A DNA stretch of 64,000 bases from NCBI GenBank assembly GCA_031423495.1, contig JANPFP010000033.1:1-64000 (forward strand). The letters run 5' to 3'. This document shows, piece by piece, positions 1-9,515 of the stretch. The stretch's first letter is position 1. Each line of letters starts with the position of its first letter. Source of the DNA: JACPYM01 sp031423495 (GTDB lineage: Bacteria > Acidobacteriota > Blastocatellia > RBC074). The notes below the pieces were generated by a model, which worked only from the letters and a program-made list of their open reading frames with translations, was not told the origin of the DNA and searched no databases. Position numbers and translations under genes: made by a program.

Positions 1-16
1 TTGTGGCTTGTGGATA

Positions 17-54
17 GTGGCTATTAGATATTTAAAATACTATCTACTAGCCAC
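17..54. repeat. Low-complexity intergenic palindrome
   Basis: Two 14-nt arms (17-30 and 41-54) match as an inverted repeat with one mismatch around a 10-nt AT-rich loop. The flanks continue as imperfect copies of TAGCCAC. The element lies just beyond the stop of the DUF4159 gene and could act as a transcription end, but no T-tract follows in the sense of that gene. Confidence 0.5.
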
Positions 55-67
55 TAGCCACTAATCA

Positions 68-919
68 CTAATGGGTTAAGGCGTACATCACATAATTGAC
101 GCCGAATTTATAAGCCTCGTTGGTTTCTTCGATAGGAGAAAACGGATTGTCAGAAAATTGCCAGAAATCACTGATGTCGTAATTGTAATTCACCACCATC
201 ATCAGCCTTTTGGTGGCGGGGTCTTCGAGTCCCCAGAATTCGGGGTTGCCGTGTTGTTGCCCGCGATAGGCTCCGCCATAAATTTGAGGCAGCGCCAGAG
301 TCTTAATTGAAAAGAAGCAGTTAAAAATCGGATGCGAAATATCCAGCTTCTTGAGTTGGTATTCCTGTTCAGGAAAGGCTTGTTTGACGTACTGAATTAA
401 ATTGGCGAGACCTTCTTCGCCGCGAAAATCGTCTACGCAAACAAAGCCGCCGCGCAAAATGTATTCGCGCATACCCGCAATCTCAGCGTCACTCAAAGCC
501 ATCACCTGCACTTCGCACAAATAAACAAAAGGGAACTTGTTAAGTTCTTCATCGCCGAAACGAAAGATCGGCTCGTTGGTGTCGAGCGTGACATCGGCGG
601 TGGATACCTCATCAATGATCTTCATCAGATGGCGTCCGGCGACCGGATAATCGTGTGACCACGGAGGCCCGCCATCGCCTAGCCTACCGATGTTATAACT
701 CGCATAAACGCCGGGCAGGTCAAATTGAATACGCGAAAAGGTGAATTTGCCCGACAAGTCTTTATCGGCTTTCGGAATGTTATCGGAATAAACCGCTGGC
801 AAATCCATTGTGGGCTTTCTGCGACCCGGCGGACGTTGCGCAAGCGCGAGTGTTCCGATCAAGCAGATGCCGATTAACGCGATGATGATTTTTCTTTTTT
901 CCAACAACCGCTTCTTCAT
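68..919 (-). CDS. DUF4159 domain protein, secreted
   Basis: The 283-aa product begins with a basic, hydrophobic signal-peptide-like stretch (residues 8-27, ending ALAQ). The remainder resembles DUF4159, a domain with a glutamine-amidotransferase-like fold, usually 200-300 aa, found in acidobacterial and planctomycetal VWA gene clusters. Visible family features are FTFSRIQFD near the start of the domain, the segment where an extra loop is removed (REYILRGGFVCVDDF), and the conserved end NYVMYALTH. It is the last gene of a leftward train that starts with a VWA protein, so a shared envelope-related role is likely. The biochemical function of DUF4159 is unknown. The ATG start fits the signal peptide. 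Confidence 0.85.
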   Translation of the reverse strand: MKKRLLEKRKIIIALIGICLIGTLALAQRPPGRRKPTMDLPAVYSDNIPKADKDLSGKFTFSRIQFDLPGVYASYNIGRLGDGGPPWSHDYPVAGRHLMKIIDEVSTADVTLDTNEPIFRFGDEELNKFPFVYLCEVQVMALSDAEIAGMREYILRGGFVCVDDFRGEEGLANLIQYVKQAFPEQEYQLKKLDISHPIFNCFFSIKTLALPQIYGGAYRGQQHGNPEFWGLEDPATKRLMMVVNYNYDISDFWQFSDNPFSPIEETNEAYKFGVNYVMYALTH

Positions 920-1006
920 AATTTATCTCGCGCCTCAAAACAGATGGGAGAGATAGGAGGAATGGGAGTTATGGGTGATGACTTTCTCAACTCGCCACTC
1001 AGAACT

Positions 1007-3757
1007 TTATGGTTTCTCCGTCAACTGCAATAACAAGTCTTGCGCCTTGTCGAAACCCGGCGCGAGTTCGAGCGATTGCAACACCGCGCGTTTCGCCTCT
1101 TTCGCTTTGCCCGTCACCGAATAAGCGCGGGCGACGTTGAAATGCGCTTCGGCCAGATTGGGCGGTTTCGAGCCTAACGCGACTTGAAACTCGCGCAATG
1201 CGGCTTCGTTTTCTTTGCGTTCAAAATGGAGCGTGCCCGCCGTCGTATGCTGCGCGTGATCGAACGGATTGATAAAGAATCCGAGTTTCAGCAAATCAAG
1301 TCCGCGCGCTTTGTCGCCTTGTTCGAGTTTGAGTTGCGCGAGTTTTTTGTGTGCGGCGTAATCGTTCTCATCCACTTTTATCAACGCTTCGAGAGCTTCC
1401 ATCGTCGCGGCTTTGTCGCCTTTACGTTCGTGAATGGCGGCCAACGCTTCATAAGCCTTGTGTTGCAGTGGGAACAATTCGACCGCGCGGCGTAAGTATT
1501 TGAGCGCAGCTTCGTCGTTCTTTTCAGCGACGGCTTGCATGCCCGCGCGCATTTGCGCGGCAAAGTCATCTGGTTTGGCGGAGGCGAGTTCAAGCAACTT
1601 TTCTTTCGGTGTTTCAGCCGCGTCTTTTGCCCACGTCGAGGCCAGCGTTTTGATGTATTTGCCGCCGCGTTCCTGCACGTAAGCGGCAAACTGCGTGTCG
1701 AATTCTTCGGGCGTGAGTTTCAGGGCTTCGCGCAAAATCTCAGTCGTGCGCTTCTGGTCTTTGTAGCCTTTCAACATCGCCAAAATCGCATCGAAGCCGA
1801 GCTTGTCTTCTATGAAATGGCAGATTTGCGAAGCCTGAAAATAAGCCAGTTGCACATCATCGGGTCGCTTAGGACGCATGAAGCCGCCATCCAGATCATT
1901 GATCTTAAAAAAACGTCCGTCAGCCAGAGCTTTGATATTTGTGATGCTCCAATCGTCGCCCCAGCCGGGTCGCGCTTTGTGTTCCTCAAAAACCGACAGG
2001 CCTTCAGAAAACCAGCGCGGAATGCGGTGATCGGTGATTTGCAACGTGATGACGTGGGTGTATTCGTGCCACAGCGTGGTGCCCCAATTGAAGCCTTCGC
2101 CTGCGCGCGCCGACGGCGAGTCTTGCACGATCTGTTGGCCGAAACATACGCCAAGTGCGCCGAGTCCGGGCAGGCCCAGCGCGCGCACGGCAAAGTCGTC
2201 GTGGTTGGGATGGAACTCAGCGACGATGGGGCCGACGGGCGTGAACTTATATTTCGCCGTGAGTTTCGCTTTGGCTTCGGTCAGCAAATCCGCCGCGTAA
2301 CCCGCCAGCACCGCGCTTTCTTTTTCGTGCGTGCGAATCACGAAATCGCCCGCTGTGGTTTCGCGGAAATCACCCAGCGTATCCAAAAAGTCCAACGTAT
2401 TTTTCGCCCACGGATTGAACGGATCGCCCTTGAAAGAAGTCTCGACGGCGGCGCGGCCTTCGTCGTTTTTGTTGGTGCGCAACAGGGCTTGGCCTAAAGC
2501 GAGGTGAGCGTTCCAGAGGTTGGGCGTGAACTCTACGGCCTTGCGCAGGAATACGATGGATTCGTCATAGCGCCGCTGATTTGTCGCGTAATGCGCGAGC
2601 GTTTCATAAAACTCGCCCGAACGCGGATTGATGGCGAGCGCCGCTTTCAACGCGGTTTCATATTGCGCCGTGCGGTTGTTCACCCAATGCGAAGCCGCGC
2701 GCAAGGCGAGGGCTTCGAGCGCGTTGGGGTTGAGCTTTAATACGTCATCAATTTTCTTGGCGGCTTCTTCGTGCTTTTCGGCGTCGAGATCGGTCGAAGC
2801 CGCGAGCAATTTCGCAGCGGCCAGATTCGGATTGATCGCCAACGCTTTGGCGATGGCTTGTTGCACCGCTTCGCCGCCGTCGAAGCGTTTGTTGCGCGCA
2901 ATCGCCAGATGCAACGCGGCAGAATTCGGATTGAGTTTCAGCGCATCTTTCAAAAACTCAGCGGCGTCAGCGTAAGCATATTTCGCCGTGAAAAGTTCCG
3001 CCGCCGCGATGTGCGCTTCGGCATTGGCCTCGTCCGCCGTGATGGCGTCGAGATACATATCTTTAGCTTCCTGCGGCTTTTCGAGATAGGCATACGCCGC
3101 CGCGATGCTCATTAAGGCTTCGGCTGATTCGACCGTGTTGTCGTCCCAAAACTTGCTGATGCCTTGAAAGGCAAATTGCGCTTCGTCAGGCTTGCCAGTA
3201 GCCATCAACAACTCGCCGCGTCGCAATTCCGCGCGCAAGAGCAAAGGTTGCGCCGCCGCTTCTTTTTCCAACTCGGCTTCGGTCTTGTTCTCTTTCTCTT
3301 TGGGCGTAGTAGCTTTGCTGACGCGCTCGAATTCAGTCATCGCTTCGGCATAACGTCCGGTGACGGCCATCACTTCGGCAATCGTCAATCGTGCGAAATG
3401 ATTGCTGGCATCTTTTAGAGCGTCGGGGGCGAGATATTTCTTCGCGGTCGTTTCGGCTTCAACATACTTGCCCGTTTCGAGCATGACTTTCAGCACGCCG
3501 CTTTGCGCGCGTTGGTCTTTGGCGTTGGTCGTTAATAACTTGTTGAAGGCTGCGAGCGCGGCTTCATATTCGCCTTTTTTGAGAAGGCTCTCGGCGGCTT
3601 CGATGGGCGAAATTTCTTCCTGCGCACTAGCAGTTTCGTCTTTTGATACTTTTTTGATTTGCGTTTTGGGTTGTGCTTGAGCCTCAAAACGATTGAGGGT
3701 GAGACCGATACACAGCAAAGCCGCAATGCCGCAAATGGCAAAGCGTATTTTTTCCAT
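1007..3757 (-). CDS. TPR-rich protein with peptidase-MA-like zinc protease domain
   Basis: A secreted protein of about 916 aa. The start at 3757 was chosen because it puts a signal peptide (MEKIRFAICG, hydrophobic core, then AQAQ) at the N-terminus; the frame is open a further 33 codons upstream without such a signal. TPR-type helices fill roughly residues 45-460 and 720-910. Between them lies a gluzincin-type domain: H564-E-Y-T-H568 with a likely third ligand E585 in WFSEG, matching the peptidase-MA-like family. The architecture suggests a periplasmic metalloprotease held on a TPR scaffold. It sits between the caspase-fold gene and the DUF4159 gene in the same leftward train. Substrate is unknown. 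Confidence 0.85.
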   Translation of the reverse strand: MEKIRFAICGIAALLCIGLTLNRFEAQAQPKTQIKKVSKDETASAQEEISPIEAAESLLKKGEYEAALAAFNKLLTTNAKDQRAQSGVLKVMLETGKYVEAETTAKKYLAPDALKDASNHFARLTIAEVMAVTGRYAEAMTEFERVSKATTPKEKENKTEAELEKEAAAQPLLLRAELRRGELLMATGKPDEAQFAFQGISKFWDDNTVESAEALMSIAAAYAYLEKPQEAKDMYLDAITADEANAEAHIAAAELFTAKYAYADAAEFLKDALKLNPNSAALHLAIARNKRFDGGEAVQQAIAKALAINPNLAAAKLLAASTDLDAEKHEEAAKKIDDVLKLNPNALEALALRAASHWVNNRTAQYETALKAALAINPRSGEFYETLAHYATNQRRYDESIVFLRKAVEFTPNLWNAHLALGQALLRTNKNDEGRAAVETSFKGDPFNPWAKNTLDFLDTLGDFRETTAGDFVIRTHEKESAVLAGYAADLLTEAKAKLTAKYKFTPVGPIVAEFHPNHDDFAVRALGLPGLGALGVCFGQQIVQDSPSARAGEGFNWGTTLWHEYTHVITLQITDHRIPRWFSEGLSVFEEHKARPGWGDDWSITNIKALADGRFFKINDLDGGFMRPKRPDDVQLAYFQASQICHFIEDKLGFDAILAMLKGYKDQKRTTEILREALKLTPEEFDTQFAAYVQERGGKYIKTLASTWAKDAAETPKEKLLELASAKPDDFAAQMRAGMQAVAEKNDEAALKYLRRAVELFPLQHKAYEALAAIHERKGDKAATMEALEALIKVDENDYAAHKKLAQLKLEQGDKARGLDLLKLGFFINPFDHAQHTTAGTLHFERKENEAALREFQVALGSKPPNLAEAHFNVARAYSVTGKAKEAKRAVLQSLELAPGFDKAQDLLLQLTEKP

Positions 3758-3852
3758 GCTGCTGCCGCAGCAATGGAAAATGGATAATGGAAAATATCCT
3801 GTGCCAACATTCGCCCGCATTCGTATCATTTCTTTGTCTAGCTGTTTTGCCT

Positions 3853-4884
3853 TCACCGTGTCGCCTCGCGTTGTTTGGTACGAATCTCTTTGCTCACTTT
3901 GGCTAACTCGATTAATTGCTTTTCCAGCCCGTCATAAAACGCGTCGGCTTCCATCGTTTTCTTTTGCGTCTTGTAACGTTCGACATCGCCTTCGAGCCGC
4001 AACTTATCTTCAAACAGTTTCGCCAGCACCTGATCACCGCCCGCCTGTTGTTGGGGCAGCGAATCGAAATAGATCGTCTTGGCGAGCGCGCCTTCGGTGG
4101 CATCGCCCAGCGCGTGGCCTTCGCCGTTGCCGTCATCGTCAATCAGCGAATGTTCAGTGACCAGCGTACCTTTCGCCTCGAACGATTTCGCCACGAGTTT
4201 GGCGGCGTATTCAAAGGCTTCCAGCACCGAGACGCGCCCGCTCTTGTCGGTATCCGCGTCGCTGTTGCCGACGGATTCAATCGCCTTGATGAACGGGTCA
4301 GCAAAGCGCGTCGCGTTCTGTTCCATCCCGCTGCGCGTCGCCGTGATGACCACACGACCCGCCGCCGACAACGGCTTGATGAATTCGCCGCTCGCGCTCG
4401 CCGCGTTCACAATCACGATGCGTTGCGAAGGCAGCGCGTCAAAAAGCTGCGCGTAATCCTGCGCCGATAAATCAGGGCCAACCAGATTGAATTTGGCGAG
4501 TTTCAGTTGCGCGTCAAAGGTTCCGTGTCCGATAAAAAAGACGAACAGTTGCTGTCCGGGTTTCAACGTATTCCGCAACATCACCAACACTTGCCGCACT
4601 GTTTCAGCCGACGCGCGTTGTTGGTTGCCTTCGGGCTTTTCCGTCAAAACAAAAGTCTGATCTTCCGCAAAACCGAGTTGTGTGGTCAGCGCGGCATACA
4701 ATCTTTTGGTCGTCGCGCCAAAGGTCTTGGCGTAGCCCGCTTCGCCGCTGATGCCAGTGATGACGAGCGCGTATTTGTTTTTGTCGGCAGGCAGCGGCTT
4801 AACCTCAGGCGCAGTTTTCTCCTGCGACAAACTTACGGTCGCGGTCAACGAAAGAAGCAAACTGATGAAGAAAAAGCGTCGCAT
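3853..4884 (-). CDS. Caspase-fold (C13/C14-like) secreted protein, catalytic Cys replaced
   Basis: The 343-aa product starts at the ATG at 4884, which gives a clean signal peptide (MRRFFFISLL to VSLSQ); the frame continues upstream into the preceding gene. A caspase-like alpha/beta core follows: strand YALVITGI, the histidine motif GHG at H120, and strand RIVIVNAASASG at 155-166. In C13/C14 peptidases the last strand ends in a Cys-Ser-Gly type motif; here the aligned position is Ser163, so a Cys protease mechanism looks unlikely. Residues around DADTDKSGRVSVLEAF resemble an EF-hand-like loop often present in such proteins. The C-terminus is helical and charged. It lies 4 nt after the Uma2 gene and before the TPR protease. 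Confidence 0.75.
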   Translation of the reverse strand: MRRFFFISLLLSLTATVSLSQEKTAPEVKPLPADKNKYALVITGISGEAGYAKTFGATTKRLYAALTTQLGFAEDQTFVLTEKPEGNQQRASAETVRQVLVMLRNTLKPGQQLFVFFIGHGTFDAQLKLAKFNLVGPDLSAQDYAQLFDALPSQRIVIVNAASASGEFIKPLSAAGRVVITATRSGMEQNATRFADPFIKAIESVGNSDADTDKSGRVSVLEAFEYAAKLVAKSFEAKGTLVTEHSLIDDDGNGEGHALGDATEGALAKTIYFDSLPQQQAGGDQVLAKLFEDKLRLEGDVERYKTQKKTMEADAFYDGLEKQLIELAKVSKEIRTKQREATR

Positions 4885-4888
4885 GTTT

Positions 4889-5578
4889 TTAGGGAGTCGG
4901 GCGCAGTTCGTTTTTGAAACGTTCGCGAAAGTTACGCAAGGCGCGGGACTGTCCTTCAATCACGCATTCGTCTAGAAATTCTCCTAGCACCTGCGAGTTT
5001 AGAAAAGGAAATGCCAAGCTGTGTTCACGCGGTTGATAACTGCCATTTTGCAATTCGTAAATCGCTACTTTCGTTCGCGCCAAATGCCAGAGCTCAGGCA
5101 CGCCGAATTGTGCGTAAATTGCGCGCTTGTTCAATGACGGATGAGTAACATCTACCTCAACCACAATGTCAGGAGGCGGATTGCGTTCCAAGTCCATGAC
5201 TTTGCAGCCGATCATTTGCTGGGCATGTGTGATGTAAAAAGCCGCGTCCGGTTCCGCCGCATCTTCGGTGTCGTCCTTTGCCATTGTCGCTGAACCGATG
5301 GACTCAAGGTCAATTTCCATCTCAAGCGCGATGGTTGATACGAGGCGTAACAAAGAATCGGTTTGATGTTCATGTAAGTAGCCGAGCGTCATGATTTCTA
5401 ACGTCCCTTCGTGATAAGCCAACCGCACTTTTGCCGAATCAGGGAAAGCCGCGCTGAGTTGTTGGTATTCATTCCAGGTTATGTCGTGCAAATACCGCCG
5501 CCGATTTGGCCCCATTGCACTTGCCAATGCCACGAGGTCAGCAGCGTAAGGTTGTCTTGCGGTTTTCGGTGCGGTCAT
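4889..5578 (-). CDS. Uma2 family endonuclease (PD-(D/E)XK fold)
   Basis: The 229-aa product has the normal length and order of Uma2/DUF820 proteins: the N-terminal Y-E-G-T-LEIM-like segment (YHEGTLEIMTLGYLHE), PDAAFYI, the catalytic core PDIVVEVDVTHPSLNKRAIYA (Asp, Glu, Lys of a PD-(D/E)XK site) and GVPELWHL. The family is a putative restriction-like nuclease, often present in many copies in cyanobacteria, Chloroflexi and Acidobacteria. Its cellular role is not settled. It lies 4 nt downstream of a shorter relative and 4 nt upstream of the caspase-fold gene, inside what is otherwise a VWA-type envelope operon. Confidence 0.9.
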   Translation of the reverse strand: MTAPKTARQPYAADLVALASAMGPNRRRYLHDITWNEYQQLSAAFPDSAKVRLAYHEGTLEIMTLGYLHEHQTDSLLRLVSTIALEMEIDLESIGSATMAKDDTEDAAEPDAAFYITHAQQMIGCKVMDLERNPPPDIVVEVDVTHPSLNKRAIYAQFGVPELWHLARTKVAIYELQNGSYQPREHSLAFPFLNSQVLGEFLDECVIEGQSRALRNFRERFKNELRPTP

Positions 5579-5582
5579 AAAC

Positions 5583-6032
5583 TTAATTGGAAGCCGGTTT
5601 GTGTTTTTGCAGCAACGACTTCAGTCGCCATACCACCGTGTCTGCTCCATCGGCTGCGCTCTGTTCGAGGAACGCCGCTAGGTCTTCGGCTTGCACGAAG
5701 GGAAACGCCAGACTCGCGCTCGGTTCGACATATGCGCCGTTTTGCCATTCATAAAACGCCAGCTTCGCGCCATCATAGCGCCAACACTCTCTGACATTTC
5801 CAAGCTCAGTCACGTCGGGCGAAACTAGATTGGTCGCAATCTCAATCACCAGATCGGGCTTGGCCTCCGACTTGGTTGAAGCCAGTCCAGCCAGCCGTAT
5901 GAAGAAAGTCGCACGCAAATTCTCAAGGTCTTTCTTGGCAACCACGAGCGACAAGCCCGACTCATCCGCGATGGTTTCGGCCATGCGGCACAGCAGATTG
6001 AGATAAAATTGTGGAGTTCCCGATACTGTCAT
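5583..6032 (-). CDS. Short divergent Uma2-like protein
   Basis: The 149-aa product (ATG at 6032, 5 nt after the VWA stop) shares the C-terminal half of Uma2 with its neighbour: FYEWQNGAYVEPSASLAFPF here matches the IYELQNGSYQPREHSLAFPF-type segment of the next gene. A PDLVIEI motif keeps the Asp and Glu of the nuclease core. The N-terminal part is short, and the lysine-containing segment after the core is poorly recognisable. It may be a degenerate or specialised Uma2 copy. An upstream in-frame start would overlap the VWA gene and is less likely. Confidence 0.65.
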   Translation of the reverse strand: MTVSGTPQFYLNLLCRMAETIADESGLSLVVAKKDLENLRATFFIRLAGLASTKSEAKPDLVIEIATNLVSPDVTELGNVRECWRYDGAKLAFYEWQNGAYVEPSASLAFPFVQAEDLAAFLEQSAADGADTVVWRLKSLLQKHKPASN

Positions 6033-6037
6033 AAAAC

Positions 6038-8323
6038 TTAAGCCAGCCCTTTGCGTTTGCGTAAAAACCATTCACCGCTCGCCAGTGCGATCAACAGCAA
6101 AAAGTTGATCGGCATATCCCACAGGTCTTTGCTGACGCGCTCAGAATTTTTTCCTTCCAGCGTAGTGATTTCATCGAGCAAGTCGTTCGCCTTATCCAGC
6201 GTGAAATACTTGCCGCCGGTTTCAGCGGCGATGCGTTTGAGCAACTCTACGTTTTGCGCGGCGTCGTTGAATTCGCGCGTGCGTTCAGAAACCAGAAAGC
6301 TGGATTTGGCTTCGCCTAACACGGTCGTGCCGCGTTTCGCGGTGAGTTCGAGTTGATGCAAGCCGGTTTCATCCGGCGTGAAATCTGCGCGGTAATCATT
6401 CGCCTTCTCTGAAAAATTGAGCTTGAGTGGAACGTCAGCCGTCGCGCCCGAAGGTTTGACTACGCGGGCAGTGACGACCGCGTCTTTGATCGCTTCCCAT
6501 TTCTTGTCGTGAATTTCGCTGTGCAAGCTGACCACATCGCCTTGCGCATAAACATCGCGTTCGGCTGCGACTTCGGTCAGGTTCGGCGTAGTGCTGACCA
6601 CATAACGCAACAGTTGCCGCCAAAACGTAGGATGCGCTTTGCTGGTCGAAGGCATTTCCATCTGCCAGCGCCACGAATCATTCGTCGTGAAAGCCAGCGT
6701 ACGCCCGCGTCCGTAACGCTGTTCGGCGAGCAAGGGAATCACGCGGTTTTTATCGGCAGTCGCGCGCGCTTCTAAAATCAAGGTCGCGCCGGGTTTCAAG
6801 TTGGCAATCGTTTCAGGAATCGTAATCGCGGCCAGCGAATCCCAAACCTTCGCGCTCGCCGCACGATCATCGGCCAGTCGCGTAACCGGATGCGTCCGCC
6901 CGCGCGTAGTCAACGCGGCTTTGAAATTCGAGACGGCTTCGATTTCGGGTTCTTCGGCACGGTCGTTCAGATACATCGGCAACATTTCGGCGATGGGCGT
7001 GTTGGCGTATTTGCCCGCGTCAAAGGCGAACCTTCCGCCCAGTGCCATCACGCCGCCGCCGCGTCGCGCCGCGAATTGTTCGATCCAGCGCAGTTGCTGA
7101 AAGGTGAAAAAGTTGGCCTCGATGCTGCCGATGACGATGCCTTGATAAGCGTAAAGCTCTTCTTCGGTGAGCGGGAAACCTTTCTCTAAGTCGGTGCCGC
7201 TCTCTACGCCTTGCCGATAAAACTTGCCGTCGGCGGTGCGCAACGAAGACACCAACACGAGATTCTTTTCATCCTTTGACATGGCCTGCCGCAACTTGCC
7301 GTATTCCCAACGCGGCTCGCCTTCGATGTGCAACACTTTCGGATGATCGTCGGTGACTTCAATTAAGGCTTCGGCGATGTTGTTTTCGAGCGTGGTTTCG
7401 CCGTCGAGCGGACGCACTTCAAACGAATAACGATGTGTGCCTGCCGAAGCCGGCGTGTATTCCAGCGTAATCGTCTGCGCTTCGTTGCCTTTGAAATCGA
7501 AGTTCTCGGTCTTGATTGTTTTGCCGTCTTCGCTGATGACGACCGCCGCCTTCGTCGCGCCGTATCCGTTCAAGCGCACCAGCGCTTCGGCAATGACGGC
7601 GGAACCGACGAGCAAGCGGCGTGGCGCGCTGACGCGTACCATCTCGGCGTCTTTGAATCGTTCGGGCGAACCCGCGCCGACGACGAATACGGGCAAGCTC
7701 TTAGCCTTGAGCTCGCGCAACTGCGCATTCAAATCGCGCGGCGTATTCGCGCCTCCGTCTGACATCAACACTACGGCTGACAACGGCGTACCGCTCGAAT
7801 CCTTCACCGCTTCATTCAAGGCTTGTGCGATGTCGGTTGCGTTGCCTTCGGCTTTCAATTCGTCGAGCGTCTTGATGCGCGTCGCCGTCGCGCCGAAGTT
7901 GTAACGATTCACTTTGAACTTATCGTCAAGCGTACGCGCGAACTTGCCATCGGCTTTGAGCAAATCTTTTACTGCGTCGAGCCGCGTGCGTCCGTTTTCA
8001 TCAGACAGGCTCATGCTGCGCGAAGTGTCAGCGAGCAAGGCGACGGTGGTACTTTTGGGAATGACGGAAGGAATGACTACGACCGGGCGCATCAACATTA
8101 TGGTGAGCAGCGCGACCAGGCCGGTGCGCAAGGCGATTAGCGCGACGCGGCTCATCTGGCTGATGCGAAAGGGCGGACGGACGTAAAGAAAATAAATCAA
8201 TCCGGCAATCAGCAAGCCCAGCAACGCCAACATCCACCACGCGGGGCGATTGGCGAAACCAAGCTGGCCTTTCGCAAAAGTAGCCCAGCGATATTTGAAT
8301 AAAAACTCCACCAAACGATCCAT
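6038..8323 (-). CDS. Membrane-anchored VWA domain protein
   Basis: The 761-aa product has two N-terminal transmembrane helices (about residues 29-48 and 58-78), then a von Willebrand A domain with a metal-ion site D99-x-S101-x-S103 and VVLMSDGG. A glutamine-amidotransferase-like segment follows (KVLHIEGEPRWEYGKLRQAM, GGGVMALGGRFAFD), then a beta-rich region and a final hydrophobic helix ending in basic residues. This layout is typical of BatA-like VWA proteins next to MoxR/DUF58 genes in Acidobacteria, Planctomycetes and Verrucomicrobia. The family is linked to envelope or MoxR-ATPase chaperone functions, but its exact role is unknown. It is the first gene of the leftward train in this window; no MoxR or DUF58 gene is adjacent. 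Confidence 0.85.
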   Translation of the reverse strand: MDRLVEFLFKYRWATFAKGQLGFANRPAWWMLALLGLLIAGLIYFLYVRPPFRISQMSRVALIALRTGLVALLTIMLMRPVVVIPSVIPKSTTVALLADTSRSMSLSDENGRTRLDAVKDLLKADGKFARTLDDKFKVNRYNFGATATRIKTLDELKAEGNATDIAQALNEAVKDSSGTPLSAVVLMSDGGANTPRDLNAQLRELKAKSLPVFVVGAGSPERFKDAEMVRVSAPRRLLVGSAVIAEALVRLNGYGATKAAVVISEDGKTIKTENFDFKGNEAQTITLEYTPASAGTHRYSFEVRPLDGETTLENNIAEALIEVTDDHPKVLHIEGEPRWEYGKLRQAMSKDEKNLVLVSSLRTADGKFYRQGVESGTDLEKGFPLTEEELYAYQGIVIGSIEANFFTFQQLRWIEQFAARRGGGVMALGGRFAFDAGKYANTPIAEMLPMYLNDRAEEPEIEAVSNFKAALTTRGRTHPVTRLADDRAASAKVWDSLAAITIPETIANLKPGATLILEARATADKNRVIPLLAEQRYGRGRTLAFTTNDSWRWQMEMPSTSKAHPTFWRQLLRYVVSTTPNLTEVAAERDVYAQGDVVSLHSEIHDKKWEAIKDAVVTARVVKPSGATADVPLKLNFSEKANDYRADFTPDETGLHQLELTAKRGTTVLGEAKSSFLVSERTREFNDAAQNVELLKRIAAETGGKYFTLDKANDLLDEITTLEGKNSERVSKDLWDMPINFLLLIALASGEWFLRKRKGLA

Positions 8324-8519
8324 AAATGATTTCCGCGAACCTGAATTGTCGAGGTGCTTTGCCTCAGTAAAAGAAGTTTTCGGAGGCCTCTGTCGGGGCG
8401 CATCAAGCGGGTGTGTTCTTAACGATTGCCGTAAAAGCTAACGCATTATAGTCACTGGTTCGCCGATGTAAAAACGCGAACTTTGCGCCCTGAAACAGAC
8501 CGGATAAACTGCGCGAACT

Positions 8520-9515
8520 ATGAATCAACCCTTAACGATCTGGACGAATGCGCAATTTGCTGACGACGTAACGCGCGCCTTGCAAGAACGCCTCGCGCCG
8601 CATCGCTTGCTTTATGCGCAAGCGACGAACGCTTCGAATCTGGCCGCCGCGCCCATTGATGCCGCGTTGGCCGAAGCCGACATCGCTTTCGGTCAACCTG
8701 ACGCGCAACAGATTCAAACCACGCAGCGTTTGCGTTGGGTGCATCTCACGTCGGCGGGCTATACGGCTTATGACAACGACGCCGTACGGCAAGCCTTGCT
8801 AACGCGCGGCGCACGGATGACGAATAGCTCCGGCGTTTATGACGAACCCTGCGCGCAACACGTCGTAGCCATGATGCTCGCCCTCTCGCGCCAATTGCCC
8901 GCCGCGTTGCAACGGCAAGCGACTGACCCCAGCGATCCCAAGTACCATGGATGGCCGCAAGCCGACTTGCGCGAACGGTCGCGCTTGCTTAACCGCCAAA
9001 CCGCCGTGCTGGTCGGTTACGGAGCAATTGCGCGGCGCGTGAGCGAATTGCTTGCGCCGTTTGAAATGAACCTCATCGGAGTGCGTCGTACCATCAAAGG
9101 CGACGAAAACATCCGCGTGGTCACATTCAATCAATTGGATGAAGTTCTCGCCCAAGCCGATCACGTGCTGAACATCTTGCCCGCGAACGATACGACGATG
9201 AATTTGTTCGATGTGACGCGCTTCGCTCAATGCAAACGCGGCGCGTGGTTTTACAACATCGGACGCGGCGTGACGGTCAATCAGGAAGATTTGATCGCTG
9301 CGCTTGAATCAGGCCAACTCGGCGCAGCTTATCTGGATGTCACCGAACCCGAACCGCTGCCGCCTGCGCATCCTCTGTGGAATGCGCCCAACTGTTACAT
9401 CACGCCGCACACTGCCGGAGGCGACGCGCGCGAATTCTGGCACGTGATCGAACACTTTCTCGCCAACCTGCAACGCTTCGTGAACGACGAACCGCTGCGC
9501 GACCAAATCATTTGA
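8520..9515 (+). CDS. D-2-hydroxyacid dehydrogenase
   Basis: The 331-aa product matches NAD-dependent D-isomer 2-hydroxyacid dehydrogenases. Visible are the Rossmann dinucleotide motif VGYGAIARRV (about residues 163-172), the NIGRG loop supplying the catalytic Arg, the EPEP segment with the catalytic Glu, and PHTAG with the catalytic His. These enzymes reduce 2-keto acids to D-2-hydroxy acids, or the reverse, in the cytoplasm. The substrate (glyoxylate, hydroxypyruvate, phosphoglycerate or other) cannot be assigned from sequence alone. The gene is divergent from the VWA train, and its stop codon overlaps the start of the methyltransferase gene. Confidence 0.92.
   Translation: MNQPLTIWTNAQFADDVTRALQERLAPHRLLYAQATNASNLAAAPIDAALAEADIAFGQPDAQQIQTTQRLRWVHLTSAGYTAYDNDAVRQALLTRGARMTNSSGVYDEPCAQHVVAMMLALSRQLPAALQRQATDPSDPKYHGWPQADLRERSRLLNRQTAVLVGYGAIARRVSELLAPFEMNLIGVRRTIKGDENIRVVTFNQLDEVLAQADHVLNILPANDTTMNLFDVTRFAQCKRGAWFYNIGRGVTVNQEDLIAALESGQLGAAYLDVTEPEPLPPAHPLWNAPNCYITPHTAGGDAREFWHVIEHFLANLQRFVNDEPLRDQII

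Noticed and set aside
1535..2497. Open frame of 320 codons on the plus strand over the TPR/protease gene
   Set aside because: The minus-strand frame has a signal peptide, TPRs and a zinc motif; the plus frame has none.
5411..5794. Plus-strand frame across the two Uma2 genes
   Set aside because: It spans two well-supported minus-strand genes and shows no domain.
9450..9475. A fourth copy of the GTGAACAC motif inside the dehydrogenase gene
   Set aside because: The words CGAACACTTTC match only the first block, and the site is within a coding region.
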